Assembly (NCBI RefSeq): GCF_000090795.2
Contig: NW_003546454.1
Span: forward strand, 16,292 to 77,595
Reading direction: 5' to 3'
Origin: Amphimedon queenslandica
Taxonomy: Eukaryota > Porifera > Demospongiae > Haplosclerida > Niphatidae
DNA length: 61,304 nucleotides
Part shown: positions 10,744-39,413 of the stretch, piece after piece
Numbering within the stretch: position 1 is the stretch's first letter
How the letters are laid out: each line of letters begins with the position of its first letter
Program-made: the position numbers and the translations under genes
Notes under the pieces: model-generated
Databases searched by the model: none
What the model was told of the DNA's origin: nothing
Seen by the model: the letters and a program-made list of their open reading frames with translations, nothing else

Positions 10744-13700
10744 ATGTCTGTGACTTGGCTGTTCATGCAAGGGAGCAACAACAAGACTCACGATGAAGAC
10801 TCCATTCGTTCTAGTGTCCTCCCTTCAGTGGAAGACCTCAAAAGTTTAAGAGCTGAATTCACAATTAAGGTTGCCCCGTGGGATGAGTACGTGTCTATCA
10901 AAGCAAATTTACTTCACTTGTCTTCAAGGAATGGTTGGTTAGGGGTTACGGAAGATCTCATCACTAAATATTGTTTTGATCCAGAGACCAGAGATAGTAA
11001 AGGTCATACGTGTCTCCATTATGCTGCTTTAGGTAACCACGTTGACATAGTTCGATACCTCACTACTGTGTGTCACTGCATACCGATCGCTGCTAATGAT
11101 AATGGTACTAACGTCCTTCACTTTGCAGCTACTTATGGGTCGCTTGATGTCATCAAGCACCTTTTCGATCATTGTCATGTTGACCCGATGGTAACAGATC
11201 TGGTCGGGAAGACTTGTCTTCACTACGCCATTAAGCATATCGACCTTGTGAAGTATCTCATTGCTGAACGTGAGATTAATCCTATGATCACTGACAAGGA
11301 TGAGAACACTGTCCTTCATTGTGCAGCAATGAATCAATCACTTGATGTTATGAAATATTTGATCAATGATCACAACTGCGATATAATGGCCACCAACAGG
11401 TTCGGAAAGACCATATTTGATTTCGCTATCAAACACATTGATGTTATGAAGTATCTGATTACTGAGTGTGGTTGTGATCCAATGGCTACAAACACTGTGG
11501 GTAGAACAATCCTTCACCGAGCCTCAATGCACGTTGATACTGTAATGCATCTCATTACTGAGTGTGGTTGTGACCCAATGGCTACAGACGCGAGGAATAA
11601 TACGACACTACATTATGCGGCAAAGGAAGGCTCGCCAGATGTACTTAAATACCTCATCAATGAGTGTAACTGTGACCTAATGGCTGTCAATAAGGATGGT
11701 AGAACAGCACTTCACATGGCTGTTATTGGAGATAATATCAATGCTATTGAGTGCTTACTATCAACAGGTAAATATGATCCGTTGACTGATGAGGACAAGC
11801 ATGGAAAGACATCGTTACAACTAGCGAAGGAAAAGCATCAAAATATTCTTCCACTTTTTACAAAGTTTGATCAAATAAAAACGTCAAATACTATTGACTC
11901 TTATGTTAATATTCTTCTACTGGGAAATTCTGGAGCTGGCAAGAGCACTCTTGATCGTGTCATTTCAACGACAGCTGCCCACTCCACGGTACTTGGTTCC
12001 TTTAGAAATACCAAAGGAGTAAAACCATGTACTGTTGGGATTGTTCCCACTAAACTACAACACAAAACACTAGGTAATGTTGTCCTCTACGATTTTGCTG
12101 GCCATTCGAATTATTATCCTAGTCACAGTGCTGTCACTGAGAATCTCTTACAAAATTCTGGAACTGTCATCCTGATAGTGGTTAATATAACGGACAAAGA
12201 TGCAGTCAAGCACCTTTGTCATTGGCTGACTGTTGTGAAAAGGGAACTACTAAATTCTCTCGATAAGTGTCACGTTATCGTAGTTGCAAGTCATGCTGAT
12301 GAAATAAACGATCCTGTTGAACATAAAATAAAAGGAGAAGAGCTACTTGAAGTTATCGGAAAAGAAATGGGCAATGCTGGTTCTGTCTTCTTAGATTGTC
12401 GTAAGCTGGGTGGTAGCAGCGTGGAGGCATTTTTGAATAAGGTATCAAGTGCATGTGAGTTTGTTCGTAGTAAAATGGATCGAAAGACAAGCCTTCATTG
12501 TCATGTGATGTACAGTTTGCTTATTAATGGACGGACAAAGAATGTACTCACCCTCAATGATGTGATGTTTGTTGCTAAAAACAGCAGCAACTACTTTCTG
12601 CCAGAGAAAAGAGAAGAGTTCCTTTCTGTCCTTCGTTCACTTGACTCGGCTGGTTTAATCAGCCTCGTTGAAAGTAATGATAAGGTGTGGGTTGTTGATA
12701 GAGGTGTGCTTCTGGCTGATGTTAATGGCACTCTCTTTGCTCCAAATACATTCAAAGAACACATCGATATTTCCAGTGATACTGGTATCATCAGTGTCTC
12801 CTGCCTGAGTGAAGCCTTCCCTAACTATGATCCTGAAATGTTGATCTGTTTCCTGGAGAAAATAGAACTTTGTCACATACTAAACTCATCTTGTTTACAT
12901 AAGACAAACCTTCAGCCATTAAATGTGAGAAGGAACGAAGAGGGAGAAGAAAGATTTTTGTTTTTACCGAGTCTTTTACATAGCAAGAGACCTACTGAGA
13001 TGAATAGTCAAGTGTACCAGTTTGGTTGGTGTCTTCAGTGTACTAAGAGAAACGATACCTTTCCTCTTCGATACTTCCACATCCTCTCATTGCATATTGC
13101 CCATAAGCTGTCTCTTTCAAGCTCTGATGATGATGATGATGATGGTCCTGATCAGAAAGCTACTTTCTGGGACACCGGTCTTCATTGGTTTAACGGTAAT
13201 GGCGTAGGAGTACTGATAGAAATTGTGGATAAGAGCCGGTGTGTACTAGTACTGATGTCATGTGAAGATGGCTGCAATGACAATATGGTGCATCTAAGAA
13301 GAGACGTAATAGGAGACATTACAAGATTATGCAGAGAGCGTTGCCCCAGTTTAGAGGTAGGAGAGTTCCTTATTGATCCTGAGAATTTAACATATCCTAT
13401 GACCTGCCCGAGACAAAGGATAACTTACAGCATACAGTCTGTGCTATCTTCAGTTGCTGAAGGTAGATCTTTTCTTTTGAGTGCTAAAAGACGTCCTAAA
13501 TTAAAACGACTCCTGACTGATGAGCTAGCAGATATTGACAACATATCGATTCTAGGAGGACGAAGTTTTAAAGTAATAATAATAATAATAATAATATTTT
13601 TAGCCTTTTTTTGTTTGTTTTGGTGTTGTTTTGGTTTTTCTGTTTTGTCGTTTTTGCTGTTGTTTTTCATAATACGGTAATAAGAATGATAATGATAATA

Positions 13701-14394
13701 ATACACATGCAATTGACATCATAATAATTTTATTGTATTATTATAGGAGGTGTCTTTTGACTCAACTGCAAGTGGTTCGGTTGATCATGCTGATGAATTG
13801 CCTGACATAGGACCAAGAACACCTCATGTACTTGGTAAGAAATAATAGTAATTAGTAAATACATAGCAAAAGAGTCTGTGTGGGAGACATGTCTATAAGT
13901 AACACTCCACTGATTACTATGTAAAGAATGCTTTTAGATGACATGCATATAGAATTAGGTGGGGCAGAAGAATTCAAAGCACTTATTAAGCAAGATATTT
14001 ATGTGTGACCACACATTAAATGAAATACTATACTACAGCATATCAAATTTTAATACAATTATTTGTAGGTATTAAAGATCTTGGTGATGTCAATACAGAG
14101 TTGATACTGATCCAGGACTTGTCTTGCTCGAAATGGTACGAGTTTGGTCTTGAGTTGGGCCTACATGAGTCCAGACTAAGAGAAATAGAAGAAAAATATG
14201 GCGGAGAATTAGAGAACTGCTTTAACGAGTGTATGTCTGCCTGGTTGAATGAAGAAGATAATGTGAATGAGAAGGAAGGAGGTGGTCCGTGTTGGCTGGC
14301 TTTAGTTTCGGGTCTGAATAGAATAGGAGAGCATTTTATTGCAACTAACATCCAAAGGAAACACTGTAGGCATTATGCTGACCCTTGGCTCTGA
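10744..14394 (+). CDS. Ankyrin-Roc-COR-death domain protein (ROCO family, DAPK-like without kinase)
   Basis: Three exons (10744-13572, 13747-13834, 14069-14394) give about 1,080 aa. About nine ankyrin repeats fill residues ~75-385 (repeated LHYAA, D..KYLI, CDPMAT). The Roc GTPase follows, with P-loop LLLGNSGAGKST near residue 391 and DFAGH (switch II) near 450. A COR-like region runs to about 900. The last exon encodes a death domain (CSKWYEFGLELGLHESRLREI). Known DAPK1 has kinase-ankyrin-Roc-COR-death order; here the kinase is absent and the protein starts just before the ankyrins. It is probably a cytoplasmic GTP-regulated scaffold feeding death-fold signalling. An Asp8-like run is coded by a GAT repeat near 13128-13142. 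Confidence 0.88.
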
Positions 14395-14473
14395 ACTCTA
14401 TGCACATTTTAATAGGAAAATTTTATTATGCATGTATTATATAATAATAAAAATAATTGTGTAATACTATTGA

Positions 14474-16175
14474 TTAAAAGCATTCTTTAAGAAAGAAAGG
14501 TAATTGAATGACATGTTCTTCCCTCAGAATAGTAAACCCAATGTGCTCAATGTAGTTGGCGACGTTGATTTGCATCACATTAGGTGACAACATTTTAAGA
14601 AATATCGAAGAAGTTTTTGAAACTCTGTCATGAATGGCGTGAGTGAATGAAGATGGTTGACAATAAGTCTTCACAATGAGCCCGTAGTTATCAAAAGATG
14701 AGATATTCAACAGTAGTGACTGGTACCTATTGGTAGATGATAATACCACTCTTTAATAAAGTTTTTAATACCTTGATAGTACACTAGTTCTCACAAATGA
14801 TGGCGATAGCTTTAGTTCTTTTATTAATACGTCAATATAGTATTTTGAAGATCTCATAAGCTCTTCCAGCCCCCAATCAGTTTCAAAAGGGATAGGAGAG
14901 TTAAGAACTTCTTCCATTAGTAAGTAATCATTGGAATCGCTCCATATATTTAATGACAGACTGGGCTCCATTGTGATAACACTGTGGAACCAATATGGAG
15001 GTAAGTAGAGCACTTCTCCAGGATAGACATCAAGTGTAATCTGAGGCTCTTCTATATCAACCTAGTAAAGACAATAAAAAAGATACTGAACATATTATTG
15101 TTAATCATTGTTACTGTTAACTACCATAGAGCCAGAAAGTTTCATGGCAAAAAACTTTTGTGGTTTGGTGGCTCCCAGTCTATTTGTGGTTTTTATTTTC
15201 GTGGATCATCAGTGAAACTCCACACCTCTCATTAACTTGCAAATATTTCATGGTTTTTAATTTTGTGGTGTCATCCCAAAGCACAAAAACCACAAAACTT
15301 TCCGGCTATATGGTATCATCAATTTATCTGTCAACATAATGCAATGAATAATTATCTACCTGCAATTGCCTATAGAGTGAATGGAGACAAGGATAAAGAC
15401 GAGAGTGATACTTGGGCGGAGACAATAGAAACCTCTTATGTCCACGAATAACAACATGAAGATTATGTGAAGTGTCATAGTGTGTATATGCAGTCACACG
15501 ACTGCCGCCAAACCAGTAATTAACTTGACTGGGACTTTTGTGAGGCGGAAAAGTGATATTAGAAAGATCTTCAAACGATAACGGAAGATCTAATAATTCA
15601 ATTCCTCCACTAGCATAAAAGAAATTATCGGATTTTGAAGTTTTTATTGACCGGAAGAACTCCATTGGTGAAATACCAACGACTTGGTAAGGCTCCTTGA
15701 GAGAGAACTCTGGGACATTGTTGAGAGGTTGACGAGGAGCATGATAAGTGAAGACTGGCTGGTGACTGTACTTGCACGAGAGAATCTTGTGCAAATCTTT
15801 AGCTAGGCCATCAAATGACCACTCCATTGCTTTGTGAGATGAGAAAGGAGAGGGACCAGTTATGACTACTGGATATTCAAGAGTAGCTAACTACATATAA
15901 AATAATAAGTAATGCAATTAAAGATGAGTATACTCACGTATTCTGTCATGTGGTGGGGGTTCTCTGGATCTATTTTCCACTGCAATCTTGAGAGATTAGA
16001 TATAACACATTAGATTTTAAAGATTTTACTTGATAAATGAATACCTAGAGCCATTATTCTTGGATCTTGTGCTTAATTCTAACTGGTGACCATTGTAATA
16101 ATAGTAGATGCCTACCAGCACAGATATAAAACCTCCAAAGCATGAGAAACTTGCAAGAGCTCTTCCAAACTTCAT
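14474..16175 (-). CDS. JmjC/cupin-8 Fe(II)/2-oxoglutarate hydroxylase with N-terminal membrane anchor
   Basis: Five exons (16175-16045, 15986-15938, 15890-15360, 15061-14772, 14726-14474) give 417 aa. A hydrophobic anchor lies at residues ~8-27 (SFSCFGGFISVLVGIYYYY), so a membrane-anchored or luminal enzyme is likely. The iron triad is visible: H197 and D199 in YTHYDTSHN, and H263 in PPYWFHSV. K212 (GHKRFLLSPP) is a candidate 2-oxoglutarate ligand. The architecture resembles the JMJD7/JMJD5/TYW5-type cupin-8 group, but I cannot assign a substrate. The start is 73 bp from the divergent RPL37A start, and its end is 79 bp from the ROCO gene end. Intron 3 carries a fold-back element. Confidence 0.85.
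15124..15313. mobile_element. 190-bp TA-flanked fold-back element in the JmjC gene intron
   Basis: Imperfect terminal inverted repeats (ccatagagccagaaagttt / aaactttccggctatatgg) are flanked by TA (15122-15123, 15314-15315). The ends resemble those of the elements at 18518 and 36261. No coding capacity. Confidence 0.75.
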
Positions 16176-16248
16176 TTTCACAAAAAGGCGTGGCTAAAAG
16201 TAGCCACGCCCACAAATATTAACCCTTCTTCACTTCAGCTAAGCTAAC
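16176..16248. promoter_or_regulatory. Bidirectional promoter and 5'-TOP-like start of RPL37A
   Basis: The 73 bp between divergent starts contain mirror CACCC/GC-like boxes (ggcgtggctaaaagtagccacgccca). A pyrimidine tract, cccttcttc, follows about 20 bp before the RPL37A ATG and resembles the terminal oligopyrimidine start typical of ribosomal protein mRNAs. The transcription start is inferred. Confidence 0.6.
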
Positions 16249-16751
16249 ATGGTGAGTTTCTCTATGCCCATTGTAAAAATCACAATGAATCTACAACTGT
16301 ATCATACAATAGATGCTTTAAGTGATAAATTTGTTTCTTATTTTTGCAGGCAAAGAGGACAAAGAAGGTAGGAGTAGTGGGAAAGTATGGTACACGTTAT
16401 GGTGCCTCTCTACGTAAAATGGTGAAAAAGATAGAAATTACACAACACTCCAAGTACAACTGCTATTTCTGTGGAAAGGTAAGTCAAATAATCTTGTTAA
16501 AATAATTAATATGATTTTAATATAGCGATCAATGAAAAGAACATGTGTTGGTATATGGCAGTGTAAGAAGTGTAGGAAAGTGATCGCTGGAGGAGCATGG
16601 GTACCAAGGTAAGGGGTGTGGCTTATAGAATTAGAAGTAATACTTGAATTGGTACTGTATTTTTAATGAAATATTTTTCTCTTGTAGTACGACAGCTGCT
16701 GCTACCATTAGAAGTGTTATTAGACGTCTGAGGGAAATGGCTGAACAGTAG
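16249..16751 (+). CDS. RPL37A: 60S ribosomal protein L37a (eL43)
   Basis: Four exons (16249-16251, 16350-16478, 16526-16608, 16688-16751) give 92 aa, the normal family length. The first coding exon is only the ATG. The protein reads [20 protein letters not shown] and has the zinc-binding set CYFCGK...CKKC in the middle, ending RRLREMAEQ. It is a structural protein of the large ribosomal subunit. The frame is too split for simple ORF finding. The upstream pyrimidine tract suggests TOP-type translational control. Confidence 0.97.
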
Positions 16752-16966
16752 CTTAATTTAAATAATTATTATATTGGTGATTGTAATAATGATCTATTGT
16801 TGTTATTATTTCAGACAAGTTTCTTCTTTTCATGATAAAATAATTATAATAATATGCATGAGGTCTACCAGTATGTACTTTTAATAATAATAATAATAAT
16901 AGTGACAATAAATATAATATTAGTGGTCTAAAAATTATAATTATTTATAATTATTAGTAAATTTGT

Positions 16967-19900
16967 CTAGTTTGTCTTCCATACGTAGTCCAGTAGGCGC
17001 ATTACATGCTCGTACAGTGTGAACACGAGTGCAACATCAGCACACACTCGTCCTAGTCTTGGCGTAGTACCTTTGTAGAAACTGTTATCAGAATAAAAGA
17101 GAAGATTAAGAATAAGCCAATTTCACAAAAATGATTTCTACAATTTGCTCTTAAATAAACCTAATTTTTTACATTTTCTAATACAGAAAAAGTTAAAGCC
17201 TTCCTTAGTATTTAGTATGCATTTGTCTTTAAGTTGTACGTTTCAGGACAAAATAGAAAAGGTACTATACTTGGTACTTACGCTCTAAATCCTTCATTTC
17301 TTGCAATTTGTTTAACACAATCCCAAGTGCTCTTGTATTTATGAGCATCAAGTCCCTACATATATACACACACAATAAATTATAACGAGTAATGAATGGA
17401 ATCTCATTTCTTGCTCACTTGCATCCTGGTCTTAACCACATCAATTGGAGTGTTACCAAACACACTAGCAGCTCCTGCAGTTGCACCACACAATGCTGTC
17501 TTCACGGTACCAATGTTCTTGGAATAGTCGCCTCCTTGGATCCAGTGCTTGAGGTTCTCGTAGACAAAGAATCGGATCATTTGGTTAGAGCCTTGCTTAA
17601 GTATGGTTGGCGTGAGACCTTGGTATGTGCCTCTGATACCTGTTAATGTATTGATATTTATAATATGCAAATTATAGTTCAGAATTTACTAATTTTACAG
17701 GAAAAATAATATGATAATACTTGCATCATTTAACAACAATTTTGTTACGGATCAAGCCAAAAACCATTTCAAGAGATATAGTGACATCTCTTATATAGTG
17801 CTCAGATTTGACAAAACATCCCGTTAAAAAATGGCTCTAATAGAATTCTCCATTTTTTTTATTTTTCTGATACATATACATGTACTTACATGCAAAAATT
17901 GTTTTTTTCATGAATTTCTAAAGTTACTCAAAACTTGGGCCAAAGTTCCTGTACATGATCTTGGGCCAAATTTTGCCAAAAAATGGCTGAGTGAGAATTC
18001 TCCGTTTTAATTTTTTTTCTGATACATGTACATCCATATTCTTATGTTGTGTAGAAAATTTGAGCTGATTCTGATCAAATTTGAATTTTTTATAAATTTT
18101 TAAAGTTGCTCTATATACTATTATGCTTGTCAGCTCTGAGGCATGCTTTTAGTTCACTTAGTGTGCTTTGTGGGAAACTCATCTCCCCACCTATCAATGT
18201 CAAGCCACACTACCCCCAGTATGGGTCAGGGTAAGGCATCATGGTAGGGGTTTTGTACCAAAATCCCCATCCAGTCAAATCCCCTACTAAAGGACCCTAT
18301 TGAATTATTACATGTGACTCCTACTAAACTTCTGGTGTGTAAACTTTGCATTTTCAATATCTAACTTGGCCTTACTGGCAAAGTCTTCTAGCAGGTCTTG
18401 TTGGAGCGAAATCCCCATCCCTGGGGCCATCTCAGAGTGAAAAACCCTCTACCAAATCTCCTACATATAGGCTACGTTTATACAGCAATGCAAAACGCAT
18501 CATTTTAAAAATATATACCGTATAGCCGGAAAATTTGGCGGAGAATTAAATTTGGCGGAGAATTAAATTTGGCGGATTGGCGGTTCAAAATAAAACCGCC
18601 AATATTATAACCGCCAATAATAATTTCAATTATTATGCGCGGGTTCATTATACCAAAAAATGGCAGTATTTCTCACTATTTCAGTCACAAAGTCAAGACT
18701 GTGGGCAAGGACTACTAAGGAGCAGCTTTAAGAAGAGCTGAGAGTGCTTAAAGAAAAGACAAGATAGTAAACCGCCAAATTAAATGACCGCCAATATTAT
18801 ATTTAGGCAGTTTTGATGCAAAACCGCCAAAGTTTTAGACTGCCAAATTTTCCGGCTATCGGTACTTTGAACACCGTTTTTGTTTCCATAGAGTTCTATC
18901 AAGATTTTATCATGTTTTCATTCGTTTCAATGTAAACAGAAGCATAAAACAGGCACAAAACTACACTGAATGCATCATTTTCCTTGCTGTGTAAACTGTA
19001 TGTAAGTATTGGGGGTAGAGTTGATAAGCGCATCAATCACGTGATAATAACTTCAATAAGTGAACATATGTGTTAACTTGCCTTCTTGTTTAATAATAGT
19101 CCTCACACCATGGAAGAATCCTTTATATTTTGGATTGGGTTGGGTCTGATCGTGAATAAACTTCACTTTAATAGTTTCCATGGGACACACTATCAAGATG
19201 GCTTCACTGACACCAGCACCAAGTCCAGCAAGCAAACGCTGAGGCTGTGTCAGCCTACCAGTCTCGGTGGACATTCTGTTCTTGAGAAACTCAAAAACTG
19301 AGAACCTAAAAGAAATTAAAGATAGAGAGAGAGAGAGAGATAGGGTCAGAGAGAAGCCTGTTTACTATAGTGTTTACATAAACAGACAAAGTCAAGTCAG
19401 GCCACAGATAATGCTATTTCACACCACCTCTTATCAAAATAAGCTGACCATTATTCAAAAATTACTTTTAAAATTCATAATAACAATCAAGAGCTAAGGT
19501 CACTCCAAATAAATTCATAGTTTCTCCTTACACGTGCGGCACTGGTGCGAGCAGGCGGTAAGTTAATTTTGATTATAAATTTTGATTAAAATAATAATAA
19601 AGTTTCAACAAAGTAGCAACCATACCTGATTCCTTGTTCATCAATGAACTAGAGAGCAGTGAAAGACGTATGTTTTTACGTTATTACTATTTTTAATATT
19701 TTAATTAAATAATTAAAATAATTATTGGCGAGGGCAAGCAGGCGGCAAGGAGAAACTACAAATTTAGTTGGAGTGGCCTACCTGTTGCTGGCAATGGTGA
19801 TTATTACAGGGAAAACTCAAAAGTGTTGCATACAAAAGCAGAAATGCTAAATTTGAGCATTAAATTGACTAATTGATTTATCATTCTTTACCTGACGGAT

Positions 19901-20408
19901 GCTTTAGGAATAGATCCATACAATAATGAAGAGAGTCCTCTATAAAGTCCTAGTACCCCATGCTCCTTTACAGTGAGTGAGACACAGTGCAGTGGCCCCT
20001 TGAAGCGTGGTTTAGCAGACCTCTCATCCAACTGTAGCTGAGTCTTTACGTATTCGGTAGGGAATGTTATCATAATCTCAAGACCTCCGGCAATACCACC
20101 TGCAGTTGTTAATAAAGCATTATATACTGTAATGTGTATCTGCTATGTGTTAGTCTACATGCAACAATATGAGCTTTTGTCTATTATTTTAAATATCAGT
20201 TAATTCCCAGAAACTCATTATTACAAATTTGCATATTGATTTATTACAGGCCACACATATTAAGTTCTAGTACATAAATACTCTATATTTATTTAGTGAG
20301 AGGCTCCCCCACTACATTACCTGCCATTATAGCTTTCCCAGGGTGCTTCCTGTCACTGGGAGCAGCTGCTACAATGGACCTCACACTACGGGCAGGACTA
20401 CGATCCAT
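16967..20408 (-). CDS. SLC25A1: Mitochondrial tricarboxylate (citrate) carrier
   Basis: Six exons (20408-20321, 20099-19892, 19305-19082, 17639-17419, 17355-17282, 17081-16967) give 309 aa. All three mitochondrial carrier signatures are present: [18 protein letters not shown] and TPIDVVKTR. The blocks [34 protein letters not shown] and [15 protein letters not shown] match the citrate transport protein. It exchanges matrix citrate for cytosolic malate across the inner membrane. Intron 3 uses a GC donor (gcaagt at 19081), required by the frame, and is 1.4 kb because it holds repeats. An out-of-frame upstream ATG (in cggATGtcc, near 20489) opens a uORF overlapping the start. Head-to-head with PSMC3IP. 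Confidence 0.96.
17790..18115. repeat. Diverged copy of the ~185-bp dispersed repeat
   Basis: Two degraded units share agaattctcc...tttttctgatacatatacat and tttgccaaaaaatgg with the FTSJ3 intron array. They sit inside SLC25A1 intron 3. Confidence 0.7.
18518..18862. mobile_element. 345-bp TA-flanked fold-back element in SLC25A1 intron 3
   Basis: The terminal inverted repeats start CCGTATAGCCGGAAAATTTG and end with the complement (aaattttccggctatcgg). Flanking TA is at 18516-18517 and 18863-18864. The interior has repeated ttggcgg / ccgccaa blocks that extend the palindrome. Confidence 0.85.
19497..19778. mobile_element. 282-bp TA-flanked fold-back element in SLC25A1 intron 2
   Basis: The inverted ends are aggtcactccaaataaattc near 19497 and gaaactacaaatttagttgg followed by agtggcc, ending at 19778, with TA on both sides. 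A nested pair gcaggcgg / gcaggcgg lies near the ends. No ORF. Confidence 0.7.
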
Positions 20409-20634
20409 GGCTCGTTGACTATTGGCTCTTCTGTCTCTACGAGTACTGGCAGTATATTATTGGAGGCTTTCTGAGAAGGAGGACTGGACATCCGAACCCA
20501 CCTGGAAACTTCACAAAAGGTCAGGTTTATTTAAGGATTTTGATTAGAGTAGATAGTAGATAGTAATCCCCGCCCATTGGGATCAGCTTTCAACAAAAGT
20601 TTGGTGGGCAATTTGGCGGGAATTTATAAATAAA
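20409..20634. promoter_or_regulatory. Bidirectional promoter, SLC25A1 / PSMC3IP
   Basis: The 226 bp between divergent starts contain ccccgcccattggg (GC box overlapping a CCAAT-box-like ATTGG) at about 20569-20582. A 5' UTR exon of SLC25A1 may also lie here. Inferred from geometry and motifs. Confidence 0.5.
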
Positions 20635-21977
20635 ATGGCGTCCAAAGCTAAAGAAAGTGAAGGTAATTCTATTATTCTAATGACATGACATCTTTATGCC
20701 TCATCAGCTTTAGAGAAAGTTTTCAAGTACATGAAAGATCAAAACAGACCGTACAGTGCAGGTCAGTAAAATACCAGTAAATTATAATAATTATCAATAA
20801 TAATAAACAACAGGTGATGTTTTCAGTAACATGCACAAGGAATTCAACAAGCCTGTAAGTCAGTTCCTTGATATTAGAGGGAGAGAGGGTATGCCCTACT
20901 TTTCATTACCCTCTAGTGTGTACAGCGTGTACTAGACCAACTGGTATCAAATGGAAAAGTAAAAGAAAAGACATACGGGAAGCAGAAAGTAAATAATTAT
21001 TAATATTATACGGTACTAGATGATTTATTGGTGAGAGTAATATTTGGCAAATTTACCTGTGGAATGTTATTTGACGAATTTTATATTGGCGTTTTTGTGC
21101 CACATACCATTGAGTATGCCCAGTTGAAAAGAAATGGCAGATTTTATATCTGCAATTTCTTCATTGAATCGCCAATATTAATTCTTTGCCAATAAATTAT
21201 CTTGTACAGTATAGCTACTATTACTAATGCATAGGTGTATGTGGTTGATCAGGGGCTATTTCCAGTCATTAATGAGTCAGAGATAGCAAAAATGGACGAT
21301 GAAATCCGAACACTACAAGAAAGCATAGCAGTACAAGAGAGCGAATGTTCTGCCATGGAAGCAAGTAAGTACTTAAACACCAGATGATGTTATAATGTGT
21401 AATCAATAAGAGTTGAGTGCTTTAAAGAATTCATTGACATTGCAAGAAGCAAAAGAGAAATTGGAAGAAACAGAGAAAGAGGCGTGCCACATGCTTTTCA
21501 TGATCTTTCATTTTTTCTTCATTTCTCTTTATAGTGTACAAAGCTTAATGAAAGGCTACAAGTTGCCAAAGCAGGTATATAATGTACAATGTACCAGTCA
21601 TACTATTATAATGTAGGTAGTGAGAACATAACTCCTGAAGTAGTTGAAAAGGTTCACACTGAACACAAAGCAGCTGTTACCCACTGGAGGAAGAGAAAGA
21701 GACTGGTTAGGAATAAACATCAATGACAAATGAAATAGGGACACTTTGTCTATTCTATGCCATATAGGCCATGGATATTGTCAATACTATATTAGAAGAC
21801 TTTCCAAGATCAAAGAAGGAACTACTGGTCAGTAAAATGGTGTATGTCTACAAAGCAATTGTTCTATATTTACTGTTGTATACTTGTAATGAAATATTTT
21901 ACATTTTATAATAGGAAGAGGTTGGTTTGGAGACAGATGAAGATTGTGGTGTTTCAATACCATCAACTACCACTTGA
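20635..21977 (+). CDS. PSMC3IP: Homologous-pairing protein 2 (HOP2/TBPIP)
   Basis: Ten small exons (20635-20662, 20708-20761, 20814-20854, 20926-20988, 21235-21364, 21411-21481, 21535-21574, 21617-21705, 21768-21827, 21915-21977) give 212 aa; the human protein is 217. The winged-helix start matches (KYMKDQNRPYSAGDVFSN, KVKEKTYGKQKVY), followed by a coiled coil (ALKNSLTLQEAKEKLEETEK) and the conserved end HWRKRKRL...EEVGLETDED. HOP2 works with MND1 to stimulate DMC1/RAD51 strand exchange in meiosis. Intron 6 appears to use a non-canonical donor (gag|gcgtgc). A fold-back element lies in the intron before exon 5. Confidence 0.95.
21016..21204. mobile_element. 189-bp TA-flanked fold-back element in a PSMC3IP intron
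   Basis: The inverted ends ctagatgatttattgg and ccaataaattatcttg are flanked by TA (21014-21015, 21205-21206). Further internal complementarity (atttggc / gccaatatt) extends it. Confidence 0.65.
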
Positions 21978-22045
21978 AAAAATTATACTCTACATGTATA
22001 TACACTTTCACTATTCACATTATTAAAATTGACAGTTATAATAAC

Positions 22046-22076
<31 letters not shown>

Positions 22077-22135
22077 GCTATAAAAAGCCCCACAATAAAG
22101 GCACAAATTAAAACGATAATAAAAAAATTGACTGG

Positions 22136-30244
<8,109 letters not shown>

Positions 30245-30327
30245 TCTCAGTCACAGGTTAATTAACTGAAACGCCTACCAATTAATAACCACCAACAGTT
30301 GATCAACACTGAACACTCCCTTTTACC
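30245..30327. promoter_or_regulatory. Bidirectional promoter, HECW / BBIP1
   Basis: The 83 bp between divergent start codons must include both transcription start regions. I see no strong GC box; there is a ttaattaac AT-rich core near 30258. Inferred from geometry only. Confidence 0.45.
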
Positions 30328-30694
30328 ATGCCAACAGTAAACACTTTAATATTCTCTTACATTCTTATTTTTCTTTTTCTTCCACAGACTAAAGAAGAAA
30401 AGGCCTTGAATGAGATACTTCCTAAGCAAGGACTTCTCTACAATGAAGAAGTATCTGTCATGGTATGATACAAATATAATTAATTTTTGACATGGACTAA
30501 ATTTTGTCTGTTTATGGTAGGTGATGAATAAACCAAAGATACTACCACTTAAATCTGTTACTTTAGAAAAGATTGAAGACATGCAAAAACAGGTAAAAAT
30601 ACATGTACATTATACTTGTAATGCATTAATTACATTACAGGCCCAAGACTTTATGAATCAAGAGAAGAAACCAACAACTGATGAGAAACAGTAA
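30328..30694 (+). CDS. BBIP1: BBSome-interacting protein 1 (BBIP10)
   Basis: Four exons (30328-30336, 30388-30462, 30521-30592, 30641-30694) sum to 210 nt, or 69 aa. The core reads EILPKQGLLYNEEVSVMV then NKPKILPLKSVTLEKIEDMQ, the signature of BBIP10 (LPKQG, KPKLLPLKSLTLEKLE in vertebrates). The protein is a small BBSome subunit needed for ciliary membrane protein traffic; the human form also affects cytoplasmic microtubule acetylation. It is shorter than the human 92 aa because it lacks the N-terminal extension. It is squeezed between HECW (83 bp) and the POLR1B end (60 bp). All exons are too short for ordinary ORF calling. Confidence 0.9.
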
Positions 30695-30754
30695 CACACA
30701 TAACTATTAATTCTGTTTATGGCAAAAAATTGCTTATAATAATAATCATCATTA

Positions 30755-39295
<8,541 letters not shown>

Positions 39296-39413
39296 CGTGA
39301 TAACACGTGGTAGACTTGAACAAACCAAAGGGTTAAGTTATGAAATTGATCTTGTAGGAGTGGCACAAGTTAAATTTAGTTACTGAATTCATTTTTAAGC
39401 CTTCAGGGCCTAG
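39296..39413. promoter_or_regulatory. Bidirectional promoter, POLR1B / DUF4139 copy 1
   Basis: The 118 bp between divergent ATGs include taacacgtggtag (E-box CACGTG near 39302-39307). Inferred from geometry. Confidence 0.5.
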
